A DNA stretch of 40,632 bases from JAOAJC01 sp964481185 (GCA_964481185.1 CAYZSY010000004.1:1-40632); one strand, 5' to 3'. Positions 15,772 through 24,118 are shown, counted from the first letter of the stretch. The notes: generated from the letters alone by a model not told the origin. Numbers and translations: made by a program.

Positions 15772-15845
15772 TAGTGTATATTCTAATGGCTATTTTTGGG
15801 TATAGATTTGTTTAATTAGGCTTCGGGGTTAGGATTTTTAATAAA

Positions 15846-17510
15846 ATGGCATTAAATTATCAAGGTAGAACTTTCTTAACTGACAATGATTTAAAAGTTA
15901 ATGTTCTTGGATTTTTTCCTGGGATGGAAATTAAAAATCTTCGCTTGAAAGAGATTTTTGAAAGAGGGTCTGGGAGAGATTTTCTTGGCGGGGATGAGAT
16001 TATTGCCTATTCACAATCGCTAGTTTCTGGCGGAATGGATTTTGTCGCGGTGGAAGATGCAATTTTGGGGGATATTGATGCCGGGAAAGAATTGAAAAAA
16101 ACTGTTTTTAATAAGACTGCAACGGGAATTGGAAGAGGTCATTCTCTGGGGGGGCTTTCGGGCATTGTTCTGGGCATACACGGAACTAAAATGATCGATT
16201 CTGGATTAACAGGTTTTTGCATGTCGAGGTCGTTGGTTACAAGCAGCAGGAGAAGAGAGACAACAAGCGAAGAGATAGCTGTTCCAGAATGCCTTAGAGG
16301 GAAAGATGAGATGTTGAACGAATATTTAGAAATCTCGAGAGATGTTTTTAGAGTTGCAGAGCAATTTAAGGCGCAGATAGGGAAGCTTGGCGGTGTCGAA
16401 ACTTTCAATAAAGTTATTCCTTATAATAATCCTGCTGATTTGTTTTGGGCAGTTCCATTGGACACTCTTGCAGGGCTTAGTTTTGAGGTTAGAAGAGATA
16501 GTGAGGGCAGCGAAAAATTTGTTCCAAGAGAGCTTCATGTGCTTGCCGGTATGCTTCCTGAATTGGCTGAACGTGCGGGAATGGGAATAATGTTCAGACA
16601 GAGAGTAAACGTTCCAAGGGATACTTATTTTCATTATAACGTCTTTAAAAATCCCAAGGATCCAAATTACGCTTTAGAAAAGGCAGAACTAAATGGAATG
16701 TCTTTGGAGCCGCGAGTTGTCGATGTTCATAAGGAAATCACCCCCGGTTTTTGCAAGGGTTTGGCAAGATTAAATCAGCTTAGGAGGGAAACTATGTCTG
16801 AGAAGAATCCGGCGGAGCTTACTAAAAAGGCAATGCGGTATGTTTTGGCTTTGAACCAATTTTCTAATGAATATAACGAGTCTGTGAGATTAAAAGTAGC
16901 TGATTCTCTCTCATGGAGGGTTTGGTCAGAGCAGAAAAGACATGCCACATTGAGACAGAATGTCGAGTCTGTATATTCTGGCGCGAGAAGAGCATATTCC
17001 ACCATGAAAGAAATGTGGTCTGTGATTCAGAGGGTTGCTAGCGGGAGTTCAAGTGCTCAATTGGATAGTGCTGAATTGGAGAAAGTTATTGTTATTGATG
17101 ACAGATTAAAGCAGAGGCCTGAATTGTTAGTTCCTTATGTTTATCATACTGCAAGACAGCTAATGTTTTACGGAAAGATGCTTGAACAGGGCTTTGAAGA
17201 GCGAGATGCCTTGTTTATCGTTCCTAAAAATATAAGATTGAGGACTCTCGAACATTATGATTTAATAAACTTAATTGACTTGGAATTTCCATTGAGATTA
17301 TGTTCTACATGCGAACCTGAGAGAAATGCCAGCTCATGGAAAAAGAGAGCAATAATAGCAAATGCGCTTCCTGAATTAGAGTCTTTTCTCCAGCCTAAAT
17401 GCAATGTAGGTTATTGCACTGAGGGAAAGCCTTGCAAGAATGTTATGGGCTTTAGGGAAGGTTACGATCTTAATTTCCATAACGCAGTTAAAAGCGAGAT
17501 GTTAAAATAG
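15846..17510 (+). CDS. Tandem ThyX-like protein (candidate flavin-dependent thymidylate synthase)
   Basis: This 554-aa protein appears to contain two ThyX-fold halves. In half 1 (about 60-270), GHSLGGLSGIVLGIHGT and then SRSLVTSSRRRETTSEE align with the ThyX 'GHetpfeh...aRqw.RHR..S.NE.S.RY' region. VIPYNNPADLFWAVPLDTLA and ELHVLAGMLPELAERAG align with the ThyX C-terminal helices. In half 2 (about 340-535), WRVWSEQKRHATLRQNVESV and IVPKNIRLRTLEHYDLINLI repeat the same pattern. The tail has LCSTC and CNVGYCTEGKPC, a possible metal site absent from classic ThyX (about 220 aa, homotetramer). The ThyX reaction makes dTMP from dUMP with FAD and folate; the upstream dut supports that pathway. Function is inferred. 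Confidence 0.65.
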   Translation: MALNYQGRTFLTDNDLKVNVLGFFPGMEIKNLRLKEIFERGSGRDFLGGDEIIAYSQSLVSGGMDFVAVEDAILGDIDAGKELKKTVFNKTATGIGRGHSLGGLSGIVLGIHGTKMIDSGLTGFCMSRSLVTSSRRRETTSEEIAVPECLRGKDEMLNEYLEISRDVFRVAEQFKAQIGKLGGVETFNKVIPYNNPADLFWAVPLDTLAGLSFEVRRDSEGSEKFVPRELHVLAGMLPELAERAGMGIMFRQRVNVPRDTYFHYNVFKNPKDPNYALEKAELNGMSLEPRVVDVHKEITPGFCKGLARLNQLRRETMSEKNPAELTKKAMRYVLALNQFSNEYNESVRLKVADSLSWRVWSEQKRHATLRQNVESVYSGARRAYSTMKEMWSVIQRVASGSSSAQLDSAELEKVIVIDDRLKQRPELLVPYVYHTARQLMFYGKMLEQGFEERDALFIVPKNIRLRTLEHYDLINLIDLEFPLRLCSTCEPERNASSWKKRAIIANALPELESFLQPKCNVGYCTEGKPCKNVMGFREGYDLNFHNAVKSEMLK

Positions 17511-17520
17511 GTTTAAAAAT
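17511..17520 (+). promoter_or_regulatory. TATA box of tRNA-Ser(GGA)
   Basis: GTTTAAAAAT begins one base after the upstream stop codon and is centred about 30 bases before the mature 5' end of the tRNA. Confidence 0.5.
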
Positions 17521-17545
17521 ATCATTTGTTCTTGATTTATTATAA

Positions 17546-17627
17546 GCCGACGTTGGACAGTGGTAGTCCGCTTGCTTGGAGAGCAAGTTTCCGCAAGGTT
17601 ATGCGGGTTCGATTCCTGCCGTTGGCG
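17546..17627 (+). tRNA. tRNA-Ser (GGA)
   Basis: The acceptor GCCGACG/CGTTGGC ends in discriminator G (17627). The anticodon stem CTTGC/GCAAG encloses TTGGAGA, giving anticodon GGA for serine. A long variable arm (CCGCAAGG-type) makes it class II, and the T-arm is GCGGG-TTCGATT-CCTGC. No CCA is encoded; a T-run follows. It ends 8 bases before the stop of the convergent cupredoxin gene. Confidence 0.93.
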
Positions 17628-17635
17628 TTTTTCTT

Positions 17636-18010
17636 CTATTCTACAACGACTGTGCCTTTCATGCTTGGATGGGGCGTGCAATGATAGTTGAATGTTCCTT
17701 TTTGATTAAACGTATGGGTGTATGCGCCTTCTATTGATAGGAGTTGTGAGTTTAATTCATTTCCACTATTAGATGTTATTGTATGCGAGGTGCTGTCTTT
17801 ATTTGTCCATATAACTGTTGAGCCGGCTTTAATTGTAATTGTCTGCGGGGAAAATGCAAAGTTTTTTATGAGTGTGTTAATTGTTGTTGCTTGGGTGTTT
17901 TGGGGTGTTGCTTGGGTGGTATTTTGAGTTCCTAAAGGTTGATATGTATAATTGTATAGTAAGAAAATAACTCCAATAACAGCAAATGCAATAATTATGC
18001 CTGCAATCAT
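17636..18010 (-). CDS. Membrane-anchored cupredoxin (plastocyanin-like blue copper protein)
   Basis: This 124-aa protein begins with an uncleaved signal/TM helix (residues 2-19, IAGIIIAFAVIGVIFLLYN). A Thr/Gln/Asn linker follows, then a cupredoxin domain from about 45. The type I copper ligands are visible: H76 in STSHTIT and C111-x2-H114-x2-M117 in YHCTPHPSMKG. It would sit outside the cell and carry electrons or copper; no partner oxidase is seen nearby. The ATG at 18010 is the first available; the frame continues upstream through a basic stretch (NKKWLG) with no ATG/GTG/TTG. It lies 41 bases downstream of a membrane-protein gene on the same strand. Confidence 0.88.
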   Translation of the reverse strand: MIAGIIIAFAVIGVIFLLYNYTYQPLGTQNTTQATPQNTQATTINTLIKNFAFSPQTITIKAGSTVIWTNKDSTSHTITSNSGNELNSQLLSIEGAYTHTFNQKGTFNYHCTPHPSMKGTVVVE

Positions 18011-18051
18011 GCCGAGCCATTTCTTATTTATTTTTTATGAGAGCTATTAAA

Positions 18052-18756
18052 TTAATATATCTTTCTTTTTATGGTTTTAATTATCTTATAAACTATAATT
18101 AGTAGAAATGGGAGAGTAGCTGTAATAATGATAAGTCCAATGTTAAAATTTTTATTAATTTTATTTAAATATAATCCTGTCAGGACTATTATACTTGAAA
18201 GAATATAAGCCCATTTGAAGTCTGATGAGATTTTGAGGGCCAGTTTTTTGTTTATGTTTTCATAAATCTTTGTTGCGAAATATGGGCATATAAAAAAAGC
18301 AATCCAGATAAGAGTAGAGCTTTGCATAGTTGCTCTGTTAAGAGCATTCTCAAGTATTATTCCTGCAAGATACGAAGTTAGGGCAACTTTCCACCATCTA
18401 ATTCTTTTGTATATATTTGCATAAATGAACATTATAATTGTGTAGGGGATTAGCATAACGGGATTTGCTCTTTCTCCCAAAAGTACGCCAATTAGTGTTC
18501 CAAACAATATAAAGAACCAAACACTTTTTATTTTTGAATAATCTTTAATATAAAACCAGTTTATGAATGCAGGCACTCCAATCAAAACAATATCTGCAAG
18601 AAGGAATATTACTATGTATTTCACGTTCAATAGAACAGCGTTTTCTTTTTGTAATAAGTATCCTGGGATATTTGGCAAGATAATTATTGGCAAGAGCGTA
18701 AGAACGAATATAATACAAATATAAAGCAGATTATTGAATTTTCTCTTATCTTTCAT
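18052..18756 (-). CDS. Polytopic membrane protein, unknown function
   Basis: The 234-aa protein has about eight predicted membrane helices (for example residues 10-28, 43-67, 79-96, 98-113, 121-138, 146-160, 182-199, 204-224) joined by short basic loops. Residues such as GERANPVMLIPYT between helices 3 and 4 and ENALNRATMQ after helix 5 are the only polar conserved-looking stretches. I cannot place it in a transporter or enzyme family. It starts 4 bases after cysS ends, so it is probably in the cysS transcript. Confidence 0.75.
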   Translation of the reverse strand: MKDKRKFNNLLYICIIFVLTLLPIIILPNIPGYLLQKENAVLLNVKYIVIFLLADIVLIGVPAFINWFYIKDYSKIKSVWFFILFGTLIGVLLGERANPVMLIPYTIIMFIYANIYKRIRWWKVALTSYLAGIILENALNRATMQSSTLIWIAFFICPYFATKIYENINKKLALKISSDFKWAYILSSIIVLTGLYLNKINKNFNIGLIIITATLPFLLIIVYKIIKTIKRKIY

Positions 18757-18760
18757 CTTT

Positions 18761-20175
18761 TTATGCCTTTTCTATTTCAGGGCCTTCTGGGGTGTCTTTT
18801 ATCAAATATCCTCTCTCTTTTATTCTTTCCCTCAATATATCTGCTTCTGCCCACTTCTTTTCCTTTCTTAGCTTTTCTCTTCCTTCTATCAACCTTTTTA
18901 TATTATCTGGAATCTTGATATTTTCTCTTTTCATCTCTTTAATTCCCAGTCCCAAAACCTCATCAAATCTTTCAAGCAGCTCTAGCTTCTTTTTTGAATC
19001 AAAATTTATATCGTCAAGAACTTTCTGAAGGGTCTGAATTGCCAGAGGGGTGTTTAAATCGTCATTTATTGCTTCCAGAAACTCTTTTTCATATTTTTTT
19101 GTTTTGTCTTCTCCATTTATTGATTTTTCTTTTATTTCTATTATCTTTTTTGTTATTCTTTCATAAGCGGACTTTGCTGCATCTAAATTTGTAAGTGTAA
19201 AATCAAGGGGTTTTCTATATTGGGTAAGAAGGACAAGATATCTGTATGCTAATGGTTTATATCCCAGCCCTTCAAGCTCCGATATTGTAAATAAACCCCC
19301 ACTAGATTTACTTACTTTTTCTCCTTTAAATGTCAAAAAAGCAGAGTGCAGCCAATAGTTAACAAACTTTTTGCCTGTTGCTGCCTTGCTTTGTGCTATC
19401 TCATTTGTATGGTGAACTGGGATATGGTCTTCTCCACCTGTATGAATATCAAAATGCTCGCCAAGATATTTTGTGGACATTGCAGAGCATTCTATGTGCC
19501 ANNNNNNNNNNCTGGGAATCCGATTGGATAATCAGCTCCGAAATCTTCAGGATTCCATTCTTGCTGTCTTACTCCTGGAGACTCGGAGAATTTCCAGAGA
19601 GCAAAATCTGTATTGTTTTTTTTCTCTCTCATTTCTACTCTTGCTCCTGCTTTCAATTCTTCTTTTTTCAATTTTGCCAGTTTTCCATAATTTTTGAATT
19701 TAGAAGTATCAAAATAAATTCCGTCAGATGTTTTGTATGTATATCCTTTCTTCTCAAGAGATTTTATCAGCTCTATCTGCTCTTTTATGTGTTCTGTTGC
19801 CTTTGGCCAGACATTTGGAAATAAAATATTTAGTTTTTTAATGTCTTCTTTGAAAATATTAAAATAGAAATTTGCTATCTCCTGGGCCTTTTTTCCTTCT
19901 TTTTTTGCCTCTTTTTCTATTTTATCTTCTCCTTCATCTCTGTCAGAAGTTAGATGCCCTACATCGGTGACATTTATAACATGCTTTACTTTGAAGCCGT
20001 TGTATTGAAGTGCTCTTTTAAGGATGTCTGCAAAAATGTAAGCTTTCATGTTTCCTATATGCTGATACCAATAAACAGTTGGACCGCATGAGTAAACTCC
20101 AACCTCGTTGTCATTTATTGGCTTGAATTCCTCTTTTTTTCTTTTTAGTGTGTTGTAAAGTTTGAGATTTTGCAT
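18761..20175 (-). CDS. cysS: Cysteinyl-tRNA synthetase (interrupted by an assembly gap)
   Basis: The class I synthetase has SCGPTVYWYQHIGNMKAY with the HIGH-type HIGN, the zinc-binding WHIECSAMS and HHTNE, KVSKSSGG as the KMSKS loop, and the C-terminal tRNA-binding domain. A run of ten N (19502-19511) separates the two halves, which fall in different frames if the Ns are counted literally. The flanks read ...DYPIGFPG and WHIECSAMS..., which in CysRS are directly adjacent. The gene is therefore almost certainly intact, with only about two real bases missing. Start ATG 20175 has a TATA box 25 bases upstream. Confidence 0.93.
19502..19511. other. Assembly gap (10 N) inside cysS
   Basis: Ten N bases mark a scaffold join of conventional, not measured, length. 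Conservation of CysRS across the join implies about two missing bases. Confidence 0.95.
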
Positions 20176-20194
20176 GCCTAAAAATGGGAAATGT

Positions 20195-20204
20195 GATATT
20201 TAAG
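20195..20204 (-). promoter_or_regulatory. TATA box of cysS
   Basis: The minus strand reads CTTAAATATC, centred 25 bases before the ATG at 20175. Confidence 0.55.
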
Positions 20205-20249
20205 ATTGATGGTTTGATGAGGCGGTTCATAAAAAAGTGCTTCAAACAA

Positions 20250-20273
20250 GTTTAAATACCCTCAAAATTTGAG
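20250..20273 (+). promoter_or_regulatory. TATA box and adjoining inverted repeat of the DEAD-box helicase gene
   Basis: GTTTAAATAC (20250-20259) is a good TATA box. It is followed by the inverted repeat CTCAAA-A-TTTGAG (20261-20273), which would lie just upstream of the transcription start near 20281. That placement suits a repressor or activator site; the regulator is unknown. Confidence 0.5.
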
Positions 20274-20280
20274 TTAGATG

Positions 20281-20387
20281 TAATTAACGAAACGAACACA
20301 TTACAATAAATGGTTTGAGATAGCTATTCTTCTTTGATGAAGAAAATGACTATTTCTTTAGTTAATCGATAAGTACAGAGAACGAAA
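20281..20387 (+). promoter_or_regulatory. Long structured 5' leader of the DEAD-box helicase mRNA
   Basis: About 107 bases separate the inferred transcription start from the ATG, unusual in a window where most genes look leaderless. The leader can form TTCTTC/GAAGAA with a flanking ATAG/CTAT pair (about 20326-20354), and an ATTAAC (20283) that can pair with GTTAAT (20360). Long leaders with thermo- or autoregulation are known for cold-induced DEAD-box helicases in other organisms; that role here is inference. Confidence 0.45.
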
Positions 20388-21770
20388 ATGGAAAAGTTTA
20401 GGAAACTTGGATTGGGTGAGCAGCTTTTGAAATCCATCAAGGATGAAGGTTTTGAAGCTCCTCGAGAAATACAAGAGAAGGCAATTCCTTTAGCTCTTGC
20501 CGGGAAAGATATAATCGGCGGCTCGGCAACTGGAAGCGGGAAGACTCTTGCTTTTGGGGCCGGAATAATTGAGAAAACTGCAAAAGGGAAGGGGATTCAG
20601 GCTCTTATACTAACACCAACCAGGGAGCTTGCTGAACAGGTCTCTTCTGAGATTGCAAAGTTTGCAAAATACAAGAAATTATTTGTTTGTGCAATTTATG
20701 GGGGGGTTGCAATGCAGCCACAAATAAGCAATTTAAGAGTTGCAGAGGTTGTTGTTGGAACTCCTGGAAGAATCTTGGACCATTTAAGAAACGGCACTCT
20801 CAATTTGTCTAAAGTTAATTCTCTTGTCCTGGATGAGGCAGACAGGATGCTTGACATGGGATTTATTGAAGATGTTGAGACTATAATATCCCAGTGCCCC
20901 AGAGAGAGACAGACTTTCTTGTTTTCTGCTACAATTACTTCAGATATAGAACATATTGCTAAAAAACACATGAAGAATCCTGTTGATATTGCTGGCGAGC
21001 AACTAGTTGATCCTTCAAAACTAAAGCAGATTTTTTATGATGTTCCTTCAGACAGAAAATTCTCTCTTCTTGTTCATTTGTTAAAACACGAAAAAAGAGG
21101 GTTGGTTATGATATTTTGCAATACGAGACATAATGCAGATTTTGTAGCTCACAATCTAATTTTGAATAAAATTGATGCTGTTGCAATTCATGGAGGGCTT
21201 ACTCAAGGGAGAAGAAGCAAGATAATGGATTTATTTAAGTCAAGCGAAGTTCATGCACTTGTTTGTACTGATATTGCTGCAAGGGGATTGGATATAGAAG
21301 GAGTTTCTCATGTCTATAATTATGACTCTCCTCCAAACAGCAAGGAATATATCCATAGAATTGGCAGGACTGCAAGAGCTGGAGCTGACGGGATTGCTAT
21401 AACTATTGTTTCACAAAGAGATTATAACAATTTTAATGAGGTTTTGAGAGATAGTTTCATATCTATTAAACAAGAGCAGCTTCCTGAAAATATTGAAAGA
21501 GCATTTATGCAAATTCATATAAGAAGTGGCGGTCGCGGTCACGGGGGGAGGTTTGGCGGAGGAAACAGATTTGGAAATAGGGGAGAGAGAAGAGAAAATA
21601 AAGAATTTGGCGGACGAGGAAGTGGCAGTTTCCGAGGAAGGAGAGAAGAAAGAAGTTTTGGAGGCGGGGTAAGGAGATCTGATGGAAGAGGACGAGGTGA
21701 AAGAAGTTTTGGTGGGAGAAGCGGTGGCGGTCGCGGCAGAAGTTTTGGAAACAGAGGGCGAAGATATTAG
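20388..21770 (+). CDS. DEAD-box ATP-dependent RNA helicase with RGG tail
   Basis: This 460-aa protein has the full DEAD-box set: Q motif (REIQEKAIPLAL), ATGSGKT, PTRELAEQ, TPGR, DEAD (VLDEADRMLDMGF), SAT, and HRIGRTARAG. Residues about 375-460 form a Gly/Arg-rich tail of repeated RGG, FGG and GRGR units that would bind RNA non-specifically and may promote phase separation. It unwinds short RNA duplexes, as in ribosome assembly or RNA decay. The tail makes it like cold-induced CsdA/RhlE-type helicases. Its long leader suggests post-transcriptional control. Confidence 0.93.
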   Translation: MEKFRKLGLGEQLLKSIKDEGFEAPREIQEKAIPLALAGKDIIGGSATGSGKTLAFGAGIIEKTAKGKGIQALILTPTRELAEQVSSEIAKFAKYKKLFVCAIYGGVAMQPQISNLRVAEVVVGTPGRILDHLRNGTLNLSKVNSLVLDEADRMLDMGFIEDVETIISQCPRERQTFLFSATITSDIEHIAKKHMKNPVDIAGEQLVDPSKLKQIFYDVPSDRKFSLLVHLLKHEKRGLVMIFCNTRHNADFVAHNLILNKIDAVAIHGGLTQGRRSKIMDLFKSSEVHALVCTDIAARGLDIEGVSHVYNYDSPPNSKEYIHRIGRTARAGADGIAITIVSQRDYNNFNEVLRDSFISIKQEQLPENIERAFMQIHIRSGGRGHGGRFGGGNRFGNRGERRENKEFGGRGSGSFRGRREERSFGGGVRRSDGRGRGERSFGGRSGGGRGRSFGNRGRRY

Positions 21771-21773
21771 TTC

Positions 21774-22721
21774 TTAGATTTTCCTGAAAAAAGCCTTTAT
21801 CTCATCAAAAGTCTTGAGTTGCATAAGCTCGTTCCTTGATTTTGATGCTCCTTCAATATTTTTTATAAACTTGGCTCCAAGATGCTTTATGTTTGCAATA
21901 TTGCTATCTGATAATTTGTATTTTTCCGAGAGATTAAGATAATCTTTGAAGCATTTTATGTTATCTTTGAAATTTGGTTGTTCTAATTTTCCTGTTTTTA
22001 AATAATTCAATGTGCGCTTGAAGATAAGAGGGTCGCCTATTGCTCCTCTTGCAATCATTACTCCATCACAATCTGTTCTTTCTAGAACTTCTTTTGTTTT
22101 CTCTGGGCTTAAAATATCTCCGTTGGCTATGACTGGAATTTTGATGGCTTGTTTTATCTTTTTTATTGCGTTCCAGTCTGCAGGAATGTCATAACCTTGA
22201 GATGCAAGTCTTGCGTGGACTGTTATCGCATCTGCTCCTGCTTTTTCTATCATCTTTGCAACCTTCAAAGCATTGTTTGTTTTAAATCCAAGACGGATTT
22301 TTGCGGTGACTGTCAGATTTGCTTTCTTTAGAATTTCTATCATTTTTGCTATTTTTTCTGGGTTCTTTAGAAGATAACTTCCTGATTCGTTCTCATAGAT
22401 TTTCTCACTTGGACAACCGCAGTTGATATCTACCAAATCATATTTTTTAAGCTCTGGGATGATTCTTTTGAACTCTTCAGGATTGTTTCCAGTTATTTGT
22501 ATTCCCAATGGCTTGTCTTCCTTGCAGGTTTTCATCATATTCTTTGTTTTTTCGTTCTCATGGATAATTGCGGGAACATTAATCATCTCTGTAAATGCAA
22601 GAGATGCTCCTGCTTTTCTGCAGACTAACCTATAGGGAAGATTGGTTATGTTCAGCATTGGGGCGAGAATTAGCTGGTTTTTGAGCTGAATGTTGCCGAT
22701 TTTTAGTTTTTTTATGTTCAT
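21774..22721 (-). CDS. dus: tRNA-dihydrouridine synthase
   Basis: This FMN-dependent TIM-barrel enzyme of about 315 aa reduces uridine to dihydrouridine in tRNA D-loops. Family motifs are present: LILAPMLNITNLPYRLVCRK, QITGNNPEEF, DINCGCPSEKI (with the catalytic Cys of the CGCP segment), VTAKIRLGF, ITVHARLASQGY, PVIANGDI and GVMIARGAIGDP. The frame can be extended to a TTG at 22733, but the ATG at 22721 is 23-24 bases from the TATA box and is preferred. It is convergent with the helicase (3-base gap) and divergent from the PC4-like gene. Confidence 0.93.
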   Translation of the reverse strand: MNIKKLKIGNIQLKNQLILAPMLNITNLPYRLVCRKAGASLAFTEMINVPAIIHENEKTKNMMKTCKEDKPLGIQITGNNPEEFKRIIPELKKYDLVDINCGCPSEKIYENESGSYLLKNPEKIAKMIEILKKANLTVTAKIRLGFKTNNALKVAKMIEKAGADAITVHARLASQGYDIPADWNAIKKIKQAIKIPVIANGDILSPEKTKEVLERTDCDGVMIARGAIGDPLIFKRTLNYLKTGKLEQPNFKDNIKCFKDYLNLSEKYKLSDSNIANIKHLGAKFIKNIEGASKSRNELMQLKTFDEIKAFFRKI

Positions 22722-22736
22722 TATCCAGAACAAGAA

Positions 22737-22751
22737 ACTTTAAATATAAAC
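22737..22751. promoter_or_regulatory. Bidirectional TATA region of dus and the PC4-like gene
   Basis: ACTTTAAATATAAAC is centred almost exactly midway (about 23.5 bases) between the dus ATG (22721) and the PC4-like ATG (22768). One AT-rich box could therefore direct two leaderless transcripts. Confidence 0.55.
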
Positions 22752-22767
22752 TTTCCTTTTGCAAGAT

Positions 22768-23085
22768 ATGGAAAAAGATATAGGAAAAATCTCAAAGAAC
22801 GGAGATACTGATATAATTGTAAGGGTTGATGATTTTGGGGGAAAGATTGGAGTGACAATAAGGGAGTTTGTGAAATCTGAAAGATATACTGGATTTACAA
22901 AGGCAGGAACTAGAATCTCTCAGGAGAACTTCAAGGCGTTCAAGGATTTGATAAATTCTATAGATGAGAAAGAGCTTGCTGAAATGAAGCCTTCTGAAGA
23001 AGCAATTGAGAAAAGCAAGAAATTCATGGGTTCAAAAGCCGAAAAGAAGCAAGCCACTCTATCAGAGGATGAGACGGCGTTCTGA
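22768..23085 (+). CDS. PC4/Sub1-like single-stranded DNA-binding protein
   Basis: The protein is 105 aa from the ATG at 22768. The core IIVRVDDFGGKIGVTIREFV, then GFTKAGTRISQENFKAFKDL, matches the PC4 transcription coactivator domain ('l..f.gk..v.IRe.y ... pt.kGi.l....w..l'). That domain dimerises and binds melted DNA. A charged C-terminal tail (about 75-105) is rich in Glu and Lys. Likely roles are transcription or ssDNA handling. A TTG nine bases upstream is a possible but less likely start. Confidence 0.8.
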   Translation: MEKDIGKISKNGDTDIIVRVDDFGGKIGVTIREFVKSERYTGFTKAGTRISQENFKAFKDLINSIDEKELAEMKPSEEAIEKSKKFMGSKAEKKQATLSEDETAF

Positions 23086-23098
23086 GATAGTAGAAAGT

Positions 23099-23157
23099 TA
23101 TATAAACTCCAGTTAATATGTGTTAACTATGGTTAATATATATAAACTTAAGTTAAC
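23099..23157. promoter_or_regulatory. Promoter and repeated candidate operator of the MNT-HEPN pair
   Basis: A TATA box (TTATATAAAC, 23099-23108) lies about 25 bases before the ATG at 23129. Overlapping the start are AGTTAA (23111-23116) and GTTAACT (23122-23128) as an inverted pair, and AGTTAAC (23151-23157) as a third half-site inside the gene. The stretch TATATAAACT..AGTTAA occurs twice as an imperfect direct repeat. This looks like an autoregulatory operator for the HTH-bearing MNT protein. Confidence 0.5.
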
Positions 23158-23677
23158 AAACCTTCAGCAGAAGATTTTAAGACTTTTATTTGTAGACCGA
23201 GGAAAGGTTCTAAATCAGAGACAGACGGCAAACCTATTAAATGTTTCTGGTGCTGCAATAATAAAAGCCCTACCTGGATTAGTAGAAGAAGACTTAATTG
23301 TAACAAAGCAAGATAAGGAAACTAAAAGGTGGGCGATAGAACTAAATTCAGATAATCATAGAACAATTCAGCTAAAGAGAGTAGACAATCTGAAGATGAT
23401 TTATGAGAGTGGGTTGGCAGATTTTCTTGAGAGGGAATTTGCAGGAGCGGCGGTAATATTGTTTGGAAGCTATTCGAGAGGAGAGGATACAATCACATCA
23501 GATATAGACTTGGCTGTGATTGGCAGAAAAGAAAAGAGCACTCGAATAGAAGAATATGAGAAAATTCTAAAGAGGAAGATAATAATAAACTTTTATCCTT
23601 CATTCAAAAATATTCATAAACACTTAAAAGAAAGTATACTTAATGGGATAATCCTCTCTGGAAGTGTCGATTTATGA
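23129..23677 (+). CDS. MNT-type nucleotidyltransferase with N-terminal winged helix (antitoxin-like)
   Basis: The protein is 182 aa from the ATG. Residues about 10-60 form a winged helix-turn-helix (NLQQKILRLLFVDRGKVLNQ, RQTANLLNVSGAAIIKAL). Residues about 100-160 form a minimal nucleotidyltransferase with LFGSYSRGEDTITSDIDLAV: G113-S114 and the metal-binding D125 and D127. In HEPN-MNT toxin-antitoxin systems the MNT protein neutralises HEPN by AMPylation. The downstream HEPN gene overlaps by ATGA, as expected for such a pair. The fused HTH would allow it to repress its own promoter, which carries repeated GTTAACT half-sites. The GTG at 23120 is an alternative start. Confidence 0.8.
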   Translation: MVNIYKLKLTNLQQKILRLLFVDRGKVLNQRQTANLLNVSGAAIIKALPGLVEEDLIVTKQDKETKRWAIELNSDNHRTIQLKRVDNLKMIYESGLADFLEREFAGAAVILFGSYSRGEDTITSDIDLAVIGRKEKSTRIEEYEKILKRKIIINFYPSFKNIHKHLKESILNGIILSGSVDL

Positions 23678-24117
23678 AATTGCCAGAAGAGTTTGAAAGT
23701 TATGTTAAAAAAGGAGTTGTTAAAAGGGTTAGTCAAAGCAAGCCAAGAGCAAAGTTTTTAATCAAGGAAGCAGAATTTTCTTTAGAGGGATTAAAAGAAA
23801 GAATAAAGGTAATAGAAATAAATGATAAAAATTCGAATTCAATAATAAAAGATTGTTATGATATTTTGATGGAACTGATAAGAGCCAAACTTCTTCTAGA
23901 CGGATATTTTGCTTCTGGAAGTTATGCACATAAAGCAGAAATATCTTATCTTAAGTTATTAAGGTTTCCAGAAGAAGAAATTTCCTTCTTGAATGAACTT
24001 AGCTATTTCAGAAATGGGGTGCTTTATTATGGAACTATCTTGGATAAGGAGTATGCAGAGAAGGTAGTAAGCTTTATGAATAAGTTATATCCTAGATTAA
24101 GGAGGATGGTAGATTGA
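23674..24117 (+). CDS. HEPN-domain protein (toxin-like partner of MNT)
   Basis: This 147-aa all-helical protein matches the HEPN fold: KFLIKEAEFSLEGLKERIKV, then DCYDILMELIRAKLLLDGYF, AHKAEISYLKLL and a last helix. The usual RNase motif RX4-6H appears as R113-N-G-V-L-Y118-Y119, with Tyr where His is expected. Catalysis may therefore be lost or altered, though Tyr near this motif is also the AMPylation acceptor in known pairs. It is coupled to the MNT gene upstream (ATGA overlap), and proS begins one base after its stop. It may thus be co-transcribed with an essential gene. Confidence 0.75.
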   Translation: MKLPEEFESYVKKGVVKRVSQSKPRAKFLIKEAEFSLEGLKERIKVIEINDKNSNSIIKDCYDILMELIRAKLLLDGYFASGSYAHKAEISYLKLLRFPEEEISFLNELSYFRNGVLYYGTILDKEYAEKVVSFMNKLYPRLRRMVD

Positions 24118-24118
24118 G

